Below are positions 10,210-21,186 of a stretch of DNA of 64,000 nucleotides, piece by piece. The DNA is taken from assembly GCA_023144005.1 (NCBI GenBank), contig JAGLGN010000016.1:1-64000 (forward strand). The letters run 5' to 3'. The notes under the pieces were generated by a model. The model did no database searches, was not told the DNA's origin, and saw nothing but the letters and a program-made list of their open reading frames with translations. Source of the DNA: a bacterium. GTDB lineage: Bacteria > AUK180. Within the stretch, counting starts at the first letter, position 1. Each line of letters starts with the position of its first letter. The position numbers and the translations under genes were made by a program.

Positions 10210-10795
10210 AGGGATCGCTGTCTTCATTTCAGGAAGAGGGTCAAATATGAACGCCCTTATAGAAAGAAGTAAGGCAGGCGACCTTGTCCCGAAAATAAAT
10301 ATGGTATATTCGAATAGAAGCGATGCCGCCGGCCTGACGATGTCCAAGAATGAGGGAATACCTGCGTTTTCATTTCCCTTCAAAGTAAAGAATCGCGGCC
10401 GTCTTCTCGGCCTTCTTAGTGATCATGGAGTAGAATTGATCGCCCTTGCCGGTTTCATGAGAATAATTCCCCCTTCTTTCTTAAAGGACTTCTCCCACCC
10501 GGTACTCAATATCCACCCGTCTCTTCTGCCTTCTTTCAAAGGGCTTGACGCACAGAAACAGGCATTCAAAGCCGGAGTAAAAATGTCTGGAGCAACCGTT
10601 CACTTTGTCGATGAGTCCCTTGACGGCGGGGAGATAATAATGCAGGAATGCATCGATATCTCGATGCATCAAAATGTGGAAGCGGTCGCAGACGCCATCT
10701 TAGAGATCGAACACAAATTATATTACAAAGCAGTAAATGCTGTCTGGAATAAAACATACTCCATAGCGGAGAGAAGGATCATCCTTGAAGATTAG
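10199..10795 (+). CDS. purN: phosphoribosylglycinamide formyltransferase
   Basis: AVFISGRGSNMNALIE, GFMRII, NIHPSLLPSFKG, GATVHFVDESLDGG. Confidence 0.95.
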   Translation: MDSKGIAVFISGRGSNMNALIERSKAGDLVPKINMVYSNRSDAAGLTMSKNEGIPAFSFPFKVKNRGRLLGLLSDHGVELIALAGFMRIIPPSFLKDFSHPVLNIHPSLLPSFKGLDAQKQAFKAGVKMSGATVHFVDESLDGGEIIMQECIDISMHQNVEAVADAILEIEHKLYYKAVNAVWNKTYSIAERRIILED

Positions 10796-11684
10796 ATCAT
10801 CCAAAGAATTTGTCTCATCCTTCTTTCGGAAAAATACTACAGCTGCGGTAAGCTCTGAATTCATAAGAGAAAACGGCCTCGTGGGATTCTCCAATGCGGG
10901 AGATGAGTACAGGGATGAGCTGCGTACCTGGGAAGTCCGCAAGATGCGGCTGAATGCTCTGTTGAATGAGTTGCTCGATCGTTTTCCCGAAATAAACTTT
11001 ACCCCCTGGAAGGGCAAGGCGCTTGAAGGGCTGTATCCTTCCGGATCAATAAGGATATACTCTGATATTGATCTGCTGGTCACTAAAAATGACTTCCGCA
11101 AATTAAGATCATTCCTTCCAAGAGAGAATGAGAGCTTGATCTTCCGAAAAAGCGGGCTTGAGATCGAGATAAAATATGATTTTCTCGACAGGTTCTTCTC
11201 TTTCTTTATGCCCTTTGAAAGACAGAAGACTCTAAAAGGCATTCTCGGCAAATTAGGCGAAGACGGATTGAATCCGTATCATGTTTTCATCCTTCTTTCA
11301 ATTCATAATCTTGCCCATATGTTCTCCCGCCTTGACAGGTTTTTCGACCTTTATTTCCTTTCTTCTTCCGAGGATTTCAAGTGGGCGGAACTCATGGCGG
11401 AGGCAAGAAGATTGAAGGCGGACAAATATGTGAGATATAATATCGCATTGATGGGACTTCTGGAATTCCCCATCGGAAAGGAAGCGGTACTCAATTCCTT
11501 TGAAAAGAATGTGCTGGCCCGGATGTATTCAAGGCAAAGAGCATTATATCGGATCGGACTCGTAATACTTAATCTTAATCCCATCGCCGCATTTCTCTTC
11601 GTCGCTCAGAAGGCGCTTTTCCTGGATATCCCTTATACCAGAAAGGTAATCAAGCAATTTCGCGCCAGGAGAAAAAGAAAGTGA
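10785..11684 (+). CDS. putative nucleotidyltransferase family protein (TTG start)
   Basis: KGKALEGLYPSGSIRIYSDIDLLV resembles NTP_transf_5-type motifs; overlaps purN. Confidence 0.75.
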   Translation: MKIRSSKEFVSSFFRKNTTAAVSSEFIRENGLVGFSNAGDEYRDELRTWEVRKMRLNALLNELLDRFPEINFTPWKGKALEGLYPSGSIRIYSDIDLLVTKNDFRKLRSFLPRENESLIFRKSGLEIEIKYDFLDRFFSFFMPFERQKTLKGILGKLGEDGLNPYHVFILLSIHNLAHMFSRLDRFFDLYFLSSSEDFKWAELMAEARRLKADKYVRYNIALMGLLEFPIGKEAVLNSFEKNVLARMYSRQRALYRIGLVILNLNPIAAFLFVAQKALFLDIPYTRKVIKQFRARRKRK

Positions 11685-11968
11685 AAGAAGTGAACAGATC
11701 GATCTTAATAACGGTCTCGGGCAGGGTTCAGGGTGTGGCTTTCCGGCATTATACCGTTAAAAAGGCGGTCGAGCTTGAGCTGACAGGATATGTGAGAAAT
11801 CTCTATGACGGCAGAACGGTAGAGATACTGGCGGAAGGTACGGAAGAATCACTGAACGATCTGCTTGAGTGGGCGAATATCGGACCAGGATCTGCTGTGG
11901 TAGATAATGTGCGAACACTTTGGGATGACGCCTCCGGGCAATTTGATTGCTTTTCAATAAGGTATTAG
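11681..11968 (+). CDS. acyP: acylphosphatase
   Basis: VSGRVQGVAFRHYT...GYVRNLYDGRTVEILAEG. Confidence 0.95.
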   Translation: MKEVNRSILITVSGRVQGVAFRHYTVKKAVELELTGYVRNLYDGRTVEILAEGTEESLNDLLEWANIGPGSAVVDNVRTLWDDASGQFDCFSIRY

Positions 11969-12027
11969 AGTGCAGTGCAAAAGAAAGTGTGAAGTGTGAA
12001 GTGGGAAGTGTGAAGTGTAAAGTGGGA
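11969..12027. repeat. STRR mosaic (GTGAAGT heptamers)
   Basis: aaagtgtgaagtgtgaagtgggaagtgtgaagtgtaaagtggg. Confidence 0.85.
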
Positions 12028-12059
12028 AAATACAATGAAGAATGACGCTGCGCGAACGA

Positions 12060-12088
12060 TTGACATTGTATTTATGGAAGAGTACACT
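12060..12088 (+). promoter_or_regulatory. candidate ligA promoter formed by a diverged R2 end
   Basis: TTGACA-N17-TACACT; spacer tgtatttatggaagag resembles the R2 terminal sequence. Confidence 0.5.
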
Positions 12089-12090
12089 AG

Positions 12091-14076
<1,986 letters not shown>

Positions 14077-14077
14077 C

Positions 14078-14121
14078 AAAGGCCCAGTGGACCCAGTAGC
14101 CCAGCGGCCCAGTGTCCCAGT
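14078..14121. repeat. STRR mosaic (CCCAGTGGA type)
   Basis: ggcccagtggacccagtagcccagcggcccagtgtcccag. Confidence 0.8.
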
Positions 14122-14173
14122 AAAAATGCAAACAATATCCACATCCGTAACCGGAAAAACAATATTTCGTTTA
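14122..14173 (+). repeat. R1 family, 5' fragment
   Basis: aacaatatccacatccgtaaccggaaaaacaatatttcgttta, matching the copy at 59620-59672. Confidence 0.8.
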
Positions 14174-14324
14174 ACACTTTAATTCTCCTGTTCCAATCAT
14201 ATCACGCCGCACCCCAATCAAGATATGGGACATGTCGTACGCCGCAGGCGTTCGTCTGTCCCGATGTAAAAGTTCCAAGCAAAGAGTTGACAGGAAGCGA
14301 AGCGTGTAAACTCTTTGCCCCGCA

Positions 14325-14596
14325 GTGTTCTGATTCATAAATACGATGACAATGGAATGTTTAGATTTAAGTCAACTCCAACGAACAATGAGTGCGGTGT
14401 ACCCTTAGTGGTACATAAGCAAAGAGAGAGGAAGAAATTGACCAAAGATGATATTCCCTTCGGGCTGAAGCTCTTTTTCCGTCTTCTGCGTTGCTCGTTG
14501 CTTACATACCGCAATGGGTATGCGCCGTTCCTAGCGCCTTGAATGCGGAATAAAATTAGCATCTGCCATTGTTACCGTCTTTATGAATCAGAGCAC
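14325..14596. mobile_element. R2: 272-bp MITE-like, near-palindromic element with ~32-bp terminal inverted repeats
   Basis: Left GTGTTCTGATTCATAAATACGATGACAATGG; reverse complement of right GTGCTCTGATTCATAAAGACGGTAACAATGG; internal arms also partly complementary; no coding capacity. Confidence 0.8.
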
Positions 14597-14660
14597 ATAA
14601 TCACACGGAAACATTCTTAACATCTGCAATAATATATTGATTGTCCCTGAAAAAGAGAAT

Positions 14661-14711
14661 GGGAAGGTGCGTGGTTTGAAAGGAGGGGGGGGGGTATGAG
14701 TGCACCTTCCC
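14661..14711. terminator. 10-bp perfect stem (GGGAAGGTGC/GCACCTTCCC) enclosing a G10 tract
   Basis: gggaaggtgc 14661-14670, gcaccttccc 14702-14711; downstream of the minus-strand activator gene. Confidence 0.5.
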
Positions 14712-14811
14712 AAGTTTGTTATTGTGTGTGTGAAAGAACACATTATATACAGCAACATCCGTGCCAATATCTTTTCTCCCAACACATCTAGAATAACGCC
14801 ATTTTGCTTTC

Positions 14812-16299
14812 TCAGGAATGTGGACTTATATTCCACTTTGTGGAATATTTTTCCATTAACTCGTATTTCTTTACCAATTTATAGAAATATGACCTGTCGA
14901 TACCGGAGATCTTGATGATGGTCTTGATATCCCATCCGTACTTCCTTATGAGGTTCTCCAGATATTCTCTGATAATTTCATCCTTCCAGTACTTAACTAC
15001 CGTCTTCATCGGTTGTTCAATATTTATTGTTATATTTGATATCCCGCCGACATTTTCTATATCTTCGATATCCTTGGAAAAAAGGATGTCTTTCGGCCCT
15101 AATGTTTTCTCAGAAGATATGATGATCGCTTTTTCGATGATATGCTCCAATTCTCTTATATTCCCGGGAAAGGAATATCTGAGTATTTTATGCTCTGCAT
15201 GTTCGGAAAGGCCCTTTACTTCTTTACCGTGTATTCTATTGAAACGGTCGATAAAATAGTATGCGAGTGGAAGAATATCCTCCTTCCTTTCCTTCAGTGG
15301 AGGAAGATGTATGTGAAACACATTTAATCGGAAATACAGGTCTTTTCTAAATCTTTTTTCCTTGACTAAGCGGGGTAACTCCTGATTTGTTGCTGCGATA
15401 AGGCGAAAGTCTATCGGTATCGTTGTAGTGCTCCCCAGACGCCGAATACTTCGCTCTTCCAGGACACGAAGCAATTTGGCCTGAAGATCATAGGGCAGAT
15501 CCCCTATTTCATCCAGAAATAGTGTCCCTTCGCTGGAGAGCTCGAAAAGGCCTCTTTTAGAGGTGTAAGCTCCGGAGAATGCACCCTTTTCATAGCCGAA
15601 TAATTCACTCTCAAGAAGCTCATGCGGTATAGAAGAACAGTTGATCGCCATGAAATGGCCATCGCGCCGAGGAGAAAGTTCGTGTATCGCTTGAGAGATC
15701 ACATCCTTTCCTGTACCGGTCTCCCCTGTTATCAATAGACTTGTGGAAGTTTTCGCCACACTCTCCATCTCCTTGAATATTCGCTGCATCTCTTTTGAGG
15801 TACCGATAATATTTGCTGATATAGCAGGAGTTGCCGATGACGCAGGCGTCTTGGAATCCTTCTTAACGCCGTTGTCTCTCTGCTTAATGTACTTCTCAAA
15901 AATAATATTAAATCTCACAAGGTTAACGGGTTTATTGATTATATCAAATGCACCGGCTTTGATGAGTGACAGCAAGAAATTCCTCTCCTTTGAGTCGGTG
16001 ATTACAAGAGTTGGCGCATTGAAGAGAGTGGAATATTTTTCCACATATGCTTTTTCCTCCTTGCTGTTGATCTCTGCGATAAGAAGATCGTACTTCTTTT
16101 TTTTGAGATGCTTCACCGCTTCCTCATGGCCGGCTACCTGTCCGGTGTTTATGCCTTCGCCCAATAGATATTGATATACAATGCTCATCTGCGGGTTTGA
16201 TGTATCGATAATAAGGACATTTATTGATCTTCTAGCCGATTCGATATATAACTCCCTTTGTTTCGGGGAAGACTTGATAGTTGAGATCATGCATTTCAA
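14812..16299 (-). CDS. sigma54 activator with degenerate receiver (phospho-Asp replaced by Glu)
   Basis: VLIIDTSN (second acidic residue lost), LLIAEIN in place of LLTDL, TDS and NKP retained; AAA+ GETGTGKD, GAFSGA, LDEIGDLP; C-terminal HTH. Confidence 0.9.
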   Translation of the reverse strand: MKCMISTIKSSPKQRELYIESARRSINVLIIDTSNPQMSIVYQYLLGEGINTGQVAGHEEAVKHLKKKKYDLLIAEINSKEEKAYVEKYSTLFNAPTLVITDSKERNFLLSLIKAGAFDIINKPVNLVRFNIIFEKYIKQRDNGVKKDSKTPASSATPAISANIIGTSKEMQRIFKEMESVAKTSTSLLITGETGTGKDVISQAIHELSPRRDGHFMAINCSSIPHELLESELFGYEKGAFSGAYTSKRGLFELSSEGTLFLDEIGDLPYDLQAKLLRVLEERSIRRLGSTTTIPIDFRLIAATNQELPRLVKEKRFRKDLYFRLNVFHIHLPPLKERKEDILPLAYYFIDRFNRIHGKEVKGLSEHAEHKILRYSFPGNIRELEHIIEKAIIISSEKTLGPKDILFSKDIEDIENVGGISNITINIEQPMKTVVKYWKDEIIREYLENLIRKYGWDIKTIIKISGIDRSYFYKLVKKYELMEKYSTKWNISPHS

Positions 16300-17569
16300 A
16301 TACCTTTCTTGTAAAAAAGATCCTCAGCGCTGATGAGGGATTATTGAGGCTTTCCAGGGGATGCTCCTGCATCTCAAGTATCCTTTCCCGGCATTTTTTG
16401 CCGCAGGCGCTCTCTATCTCAATATGTTTTTCATTGATTCGAATGATAAATTCCTTATTCTCCGAGGCGAGATTCAATGTATCCTTCAAAAGCAGCTCAA
16501 ATGCCTTTTTGAATAATTGTATATCGTATTTGAAATGCGACCATTTCGAAGTGTAATCCTTCTTTACGCGGATCCCTTTTTCGATTATAACTCCTTTTTG
16601 CTCAAGCAGTATATAATCAAATAAGGTCGGCAGGTCGTAATTAGAGCGGACAAGAGTTCCCGAATCCTTTTCCATGCGGGAAAGCCCGTCGATCAGATCG
16701 CAATTTTCCAGTATCTTCGCGACCTCGTCCTTCAAAGGCTGAAACGCCATACTCATATCCGTCTTGCCATCCTTCAAGAGCTGTACATATCCGTCAATAA
16801 CGGAAATAGAATCCTTCAAGGTGCGAGTAAAAAGATTGCCGAAGCACTCCTTCTGCGAGTACATCTCCATAAGTTTCTTATCAAGCTCGCTTATTCTCTC
16901 TTCCTCTCTACCCAGGATAAACAAGGTGGCGACGAAATACAAAAACGGTTCGATCATCCCCCTGTCAGTGATCTGAGATTCCGGTATAAGGAATGCGGCT
17001 ACGAAAGGGTCTTCGAGTATTTTAAAGCAGAGGTGATCCACACCGCCGATATTTATCTTTCCGGATCTGCTGAGCTGCTCGAGGTCAAGGATCTTATTCG
17101 GCGCTATATCGGTTTTGCCGTTGATATCAGCGGTTATGACCACATTGTCAATAAGAGCGATAAAGGAATTTATGGAGAAGCGCTTATTCAGCCGTACAAT
17201 AATATTTTCAGCGGTCCTTCTCTCAAATGTATCGGAGGTTTCAACACCCGAATGTTTTTTGCCTATATTGAATCCGTAAAAGACCTTATCCATAATGGAG
17301 GAAAGAGATTGGTCCAAGTCATAATAGGAAAGTGTAACGAATGTATATTTCTGATCTTCGGGTTTGTAAAATTGGATCGAGGTGTTACCTAATTCCGGTA
17401 TTATCCTCTGCATATGGGTGAAGTGTTCCCCTGTGGCATCGAATTCCTTCAGCAGGGCCTTCAGAAATCCCTTTAACTCACTGAAATATTCATTTGTGAA
17501 TGGTAGATCTCCTGAACTTAAGACCTTCTTGACATTGCCTTTTTCTGCTAAAAAAGAAAAATTTAACAC
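16232..17569 (-). CDS. putative pseudo-histidine kinase
   Basis: DHp-like FGNLFTRTLKDSISVIDGYVQLL without the His; degenerate ATPase-like C-terminus; adjacent to activator. Confidence 0.65.
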   Translation of the reverse strand: MLNFSFLAEKGNVKKVLSSGDLPFTNEYFSELKGFLKALLKEFDATGEHFTHMQRIIPELGNTSIQFYKPEDQKYTFVTLSYYDLDQSLSSIMDKVFYGFNIGKKHSGVETSDTFERRTAENIIVRLNKRFSINSFIALIDNVVITADINGKTDIAPNKILDLEQLSRSGKINIGGVDHLCFKILEDPFVAAFLIPESQITDRGMIEPFLYFVATLFILGREEERISELDKKLMEMYSQKECFGNLFTRTLKDSISVIDGYVQLLKDGKTDMSMAFQPLKDEVAKILENCDLIDGLSRMEKDSGTLVRSNYDLPTLFDYILLEQKGVIIEKGIRVKKDYTSKWSHFKYDIQLFKKAFELLLKDTLNLASENKEFIIRINEKHIEIESACGKKCRERILEMQEHPLESLNNPSSALRIFFTRKVFEMHDLNYQVFPETKGVIYRIG

Positions 17570-17589
17570 AGGACTCTAATTTACCTCTT

Positions 17590-18045
17590 TTATATAAGCC
17601 AGAGAGAAAGTATCTCCAGATTCTTATTCGTTTGGCGAAGCCTCATTGAGAGGGTCTGGATAACGAGTTCGAGAAATTTATTGGCAAGATCAGGTTTTTC
17701 CTTTCTCAACTTGTCATAACCCTTTCTTTCCATAATGAGAAGCTTCGAGTCCTCAAAACTCCTTACAGTCGCGGATCTGGGGTAATTATCAAAGAGGGAC
17801 ATCTCACCAAAGAGTTCGCCCTTCTCAAGGATCTTCAATGTCTGATCCTCTCCCATCACCTCTCGCTCAACCCTGACCTTTCCGTCGACCAGCAGGAAGA
17901 GTTCCTGTCCTTCCGATTGTTCATTGACGATTATCTCATTAACTTTGAACAGTTTTTCTTCAAAATACTCTATAAACCCTTTAAGGTCGGTATCGTTCCA
18001 CTGTCCGAAACCTTCAAATTTCTTAAGATCAGAATATTCCTTCAT
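17590..18045 (-). CDS. single-domain cyclic nucleotide-binding (cNMP) protein
   Basis: ELFLLVDGKVRVEREVMG...ILEKGELFGEMSLFDNYPRSATVRSFEDSKLLIM; no HTH. Confidence 0.9.
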   Translation of the reverse strand: MKEYSDLKKFEGFGQWNDTDLKGFIEYFEEKLFKVNEIIVNEQSEGQELFLLVDGKVRVEREVMGEDQTLKILEKGELFGEMSLFDNYPRSATVRSFEDSKLLIMERKGYDKLRKEKPDLANKFLELVIQTLSMRLRQTNKNLEILSLWLI

Positions 18046-19318
18046 TCCCTCTCTCCTCTTTTAAATTAAGCCTGGAATTAATAACCTCCAGGTGCAGTTC
18101 AACTACCTGCTTGGATGATTCGTGATCAGATACCTCTACGAACCATTCAAATAGCAGTTTTGCCTTAGTCAGTATGCCGGCGTTCTCTAAGATCATACCG
18201 ACATTGAACAGGGCTTCGATATACATCGGGTCAACCGATTTTATTTTCTCCAATATTGGAAGTACTTTTTCAAATTTACCTCTGTTTATATACAAGAAAA
18301 TGATCGTCAGAAGCAATGTGATATTATCAGGGAACTTCTCAATACTTTTTAAAACGGTGCTTTCCGCCTCAGAAAATTCATATGAAAAGAAGTAAGCGTA
18401 GGAAAGTAGAGAAAGTATTTTAGGTGACTCATTTCCCCTTGTCATCTCGTCCTTGATGAATGTTATGAGTTTCTCCAAGTTTCCCCTTCTTAACATGAAT
18501 TTCCCTATCTCCAATACAATGCTGGGGCTCTTTGGGTGACGCGCCAATTCCTCTTCAAGGTCGATCTCATATTCAGGAGGCAGGATCTTTCCGATACCCG
18601 CATGAAGAAAACTGTTTCCGATATTGTAGGATTTCAGCTTCTCAACCACGATATTTGACTCCTCGATCTCACCCAGATTAAAAAGAAGGACACCATAATT
18701 GGAAAGCAGAGTAATATCATCCGGGAATTCCTTCAGACCCTCTTTGAAATACTTCTTTGCCAGAACCTGATTTCCGAGCTCATTATAAATAAGCCCCATT
18801 GAATTATAAGTAAGCGGGTCATTCTGCATGACCAGGGATTTCTTGAACGACTGGAGAGCGGCTTTGTAATCCTTTAATTCCCATAAAAGAAAGCCGAGCT
18901 TATTATTCGACTGAGCATCCTTCGGAGTGCCGATCTCACTATTGAAGAAATCTATCGCTCTCTTGTAATCCCCTATCAATTCAAATGCGTCGATGATCTT
19001 ATTGACATATGACTTATCTTTCAAATTGTAATAACAATACAGATCAAGGCCCAATACCTTTTCAATATCGCCTGTAAGCGCCCATTCCTTCTCCAGAGCC
19101 ACAAGTTTATCTTTCGGGTAATCGAACTCATAAAGTTCATTGTTCTGAAGATAATAGACCGCAAGATAGGTAAATATTACATCGGGTTCATCTCCCAAAT
19201 GCCGGAACTCCTCTTCCCCGATGAGCGCCAATGCTTGCTTATACTTACCTTTTTGCACAAGGGAGAAAAATTGACCCCCTGCGAATTTGCCTTTTTTCTT
19301 ACCGCCGAATAATATCAT
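18029..19318 (-). CDS. TPR-repeat protein
   Basis: Multiple TPR-like helices (YNSMGLIYNELGNQVLAKKYFKEGLKEFPDD). Confidence 0.85.
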   Translation of the reverse strand: MILFGGKKKGKFAGGQFFSLVQKGKYKQALALIGEEEFRHLGDEPDVIFTYLAVYYLQNNELYEFDYPKDKLVALEKEWALTGDIEKVLGLDLYCYYNLKDKSYVNKIIDAFELIGDYKRAIDFFNSEIGTPKDAQSNNKLGFLLWELKDYKAALQSFKKSLVMQNDPLTYNSMGLIYNELGNQVLAKKYFKEGLKEFPDDITLLSNYGVLLFNLGEIEESNIVVEKLKSYNIGNSFLHAGIGKILPPEYEIDLEEELARHPKSPSIVLEIGKFMLRRGNLEKLITFIKDEMTRGNESPKILSLLSYAYFFSYEFSEAESTVLKSIEKFPDNITLLLTIIFLYINRGKFEKVLPILEKIKSVDPMYIEALFNVGMILENAGILTKAKLLFEWFVEVSDHESSKQVVELHLEVINSRLNLKEERGNEGIF

Positions 19319-20754
19319 TAATTACCCATTCCCAGAAATTGTATCTCCGCAAAATATGCGATATACGGGTCAGCGTCATTCATGGCCTTCTCAAGTATGG
19401 GTTTTGCGATGTCACGCGGATACTTGATCACTTCAATAAGGACCTTCTCTTTCAATTCCATCGCGTACTCCTCGCTTCCGAAGACACTTTCCATATAAGG
19501 GAGGAGGGAGTCGCATTGTATCTCCGAACCTGCTTCCAGCGCGGCGAAGATAACCGAGAAAATAGGAAGAGTGACCAATTTGGGAAGGCTGTCGCAAACC
19601 TGAATGAATTTCCACTCCTTCGAATAGTTCAATGCCAGTTCCACTGCCTTCAGGTCCTTGGATCCCAGGAGTTTAATGATATTCGCCTTGTATGCGGTCT
19701 CACCGTATGAATAAAGGATACCGTAAGCCATTACCCAGATATGATCGTTCTTATAGACCTTAACAAGTCTTTTCATTGTCTTTGAGATCGTCGCATCTTT
19801 GCCAACATCTTTGAATACCTTCAGTATCTCCGCGATGAAAATGGGATGGTCAAAGTAGAATCCGTCAAGAACATCCGCGCAAAGTGCCTCTATGCCCCTA
19901 TTGTAGCCACAGAGCTTCATCAAATGGCCCGCTTCCGCCCGTACCCTGATGTCTACTTCCGAATAGGTGAAAATTGGATTGAGCACCCTCATCGCCCAAG
20001 TAGTTTTAAAACGCCCCTTGCCTATAGAACGGATCGTGCGAAGCGCCGAAAGGAGATAGTCGGAATCGTCATCCGGTTTGATATAATCAATTATGGCATC
20101 TGCAAGTGAGGGGTCTCCGATCTCCTGAAGTGATTGTACGGCAGCTATGCGCAGCAGGTAATTATCGCTTTTCAAAAGTTCGATCAATTTACCTGATACC
20201 TGGCTGGCCTTCAGTTTTCCCAGTGCCTTGGCGCTGGCGATCATAAGATTATCATTTTTTGTGTCAAAATTCTTTGCCAGATCAACAATAACAGATTTAT
20301 CGCCGATAGAACCCAGTACCTCAATAACAGAGATCTTTGTGAAATCATCGCCTGTTTTCAAGAGGCTCTTCATTGCCGGAAGAGCGGGTTTACCTATACT
20401 GATAAGCAATTCCAGCGCTCCCAACTTGATATAATCATTATCGCTATCCAAAAAGAGCGCGAGATCAGGTATGATTATTTCCCCATAGGTCTTAAGTGTT
20501 TCAAAGGCCGCAATGCGGATCTTCGCGTTCTCCGAACCGAGGAGTTCTATGATCTGCGGTATCGGCTCGGCGAAGAATTTCCCGCTATTGTTCATTTCCG
20601 TGGTACTCTTTAAGGCATTCATCACCTTTCCGAAGTACTGCTTGGGATTGGCATTAAGATCTCTTAATATCTGCTGATTCGCGGAATCCTGATTACATGC
20701 GTTGAACATCAGCAGGAAAGCAACGAAGGTTAACATTAACGCTCTTTTTTTCAT
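19318..20754 (-). CDS. HEAT-repeat lipoprotein
   Basis: Lipobox MFNAC; repeated KIRIAAFETLKTYG / LLRIAAVQSLQEIGDPS units. Confidence 0.88.
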   Translation of the reverse strand: MKKRALMLTFVAFLLMFNACNQDSANQQILRDLNANPKQYFGKVMNALKSTTEMNNSGKFFAEPIPQIIELLGSENAKIRIAAFETLKTYGEIIIPDLALFLDSDNDYIKLGALELLISIGKPALPAMKSLLKTGDDFTKISVIEVLGSIGDKSVIVDLAKNFDTKNDNLMIASAKALGKLKASQVSGKLIELLKSDNYLLRIAAVQSLQEIGDPSLADAIIDYIKPDDDSDYLLSALRTIRSIGKGRFKTTWAMRVLNPIFTYSEVDIRVRAEAGHLMKLCGYNRGIEALCADVLDGFYFDHPIFIAEILKVFKDVGKDATISKTMKRLVKVYKNDHIWVMAYGILYSYGETAYKANIIKLLGSKDLKAVELALNYSKEWKFIQVCDSLPKLVTLPIFSVIFAALEAGSEIQCDSLLPYMESVFGSEEYAMELKEKVLIEVIKYPRDIAKPILEKAMNDADPYIAYFAEIQFLGMGN

Positions 20755-21159
20755 CTATTTCTCCTCTTCACCAACAATTATATTGTGAATGTACCACAGG
20801 TCTTTTATGTCTCTTATGACGACCTTGATCTTTTCGGTCTTCCCGGTACCTTTCTCTCTTAAAAAAAGGTGCACGACATTGATATTGCCCAGTGTATCAT
20901 CCAAAATAAAATCAGTTTTAACTATCTTTACATATCCCGAAGAAAGCAGCTTCATAATACTCTTTATCTCCGCATCCGTAGGATTATAATGCTTTTCATC
21001 AAGCATCATGCGGAATTCCTTCAAATTTCTAATGGTAGAAACACTTTTCAGGGTTTCGATCGTAGAATTAGGGGTTCTGAGATCCAAGTCCACATAGCAG
21101 GACAGGAACAGAAATACCGTTAATATCAGGAGTGAAATGCGGAGTCCTTTCATCGTCAT
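20755..21159 (-). CDS. small lipoprotein
   Basis: Lipobox LFLSC. Confidence 0.7.
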   Translation of the reverse strand: MTMKGLRISLLILTVFLFLSCYVDLDLRTPNSTIETLKSVSTIRNLKEFRMMLDEKHYNPTDAEIKSIMKLLSSGYVKIVKTDFILDDTLGNINVVHLFLREKGTGKTEKIKVVIRDIKDLWYIHNIIVGEEEK

Positions 21160-21186
21160 TTATTTTACTCTATTTCGAAAAGAAGG

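Noticed and set aside
14227-14262. GGGACA...TGTCCC hairpin as another R1 or R3 copy
   Set aside because: Only the 6-bp ends match in style; the interior (ACGCC-gca-GGCGT) does not align with R1 or R3, so it is left unassigned.
14588-14836. 82-aa minus-strand ORF containing TPPPPFKPRTF
   Set aside because: The coding signal is created by the G10 tract and hairpin; no SD or homology.
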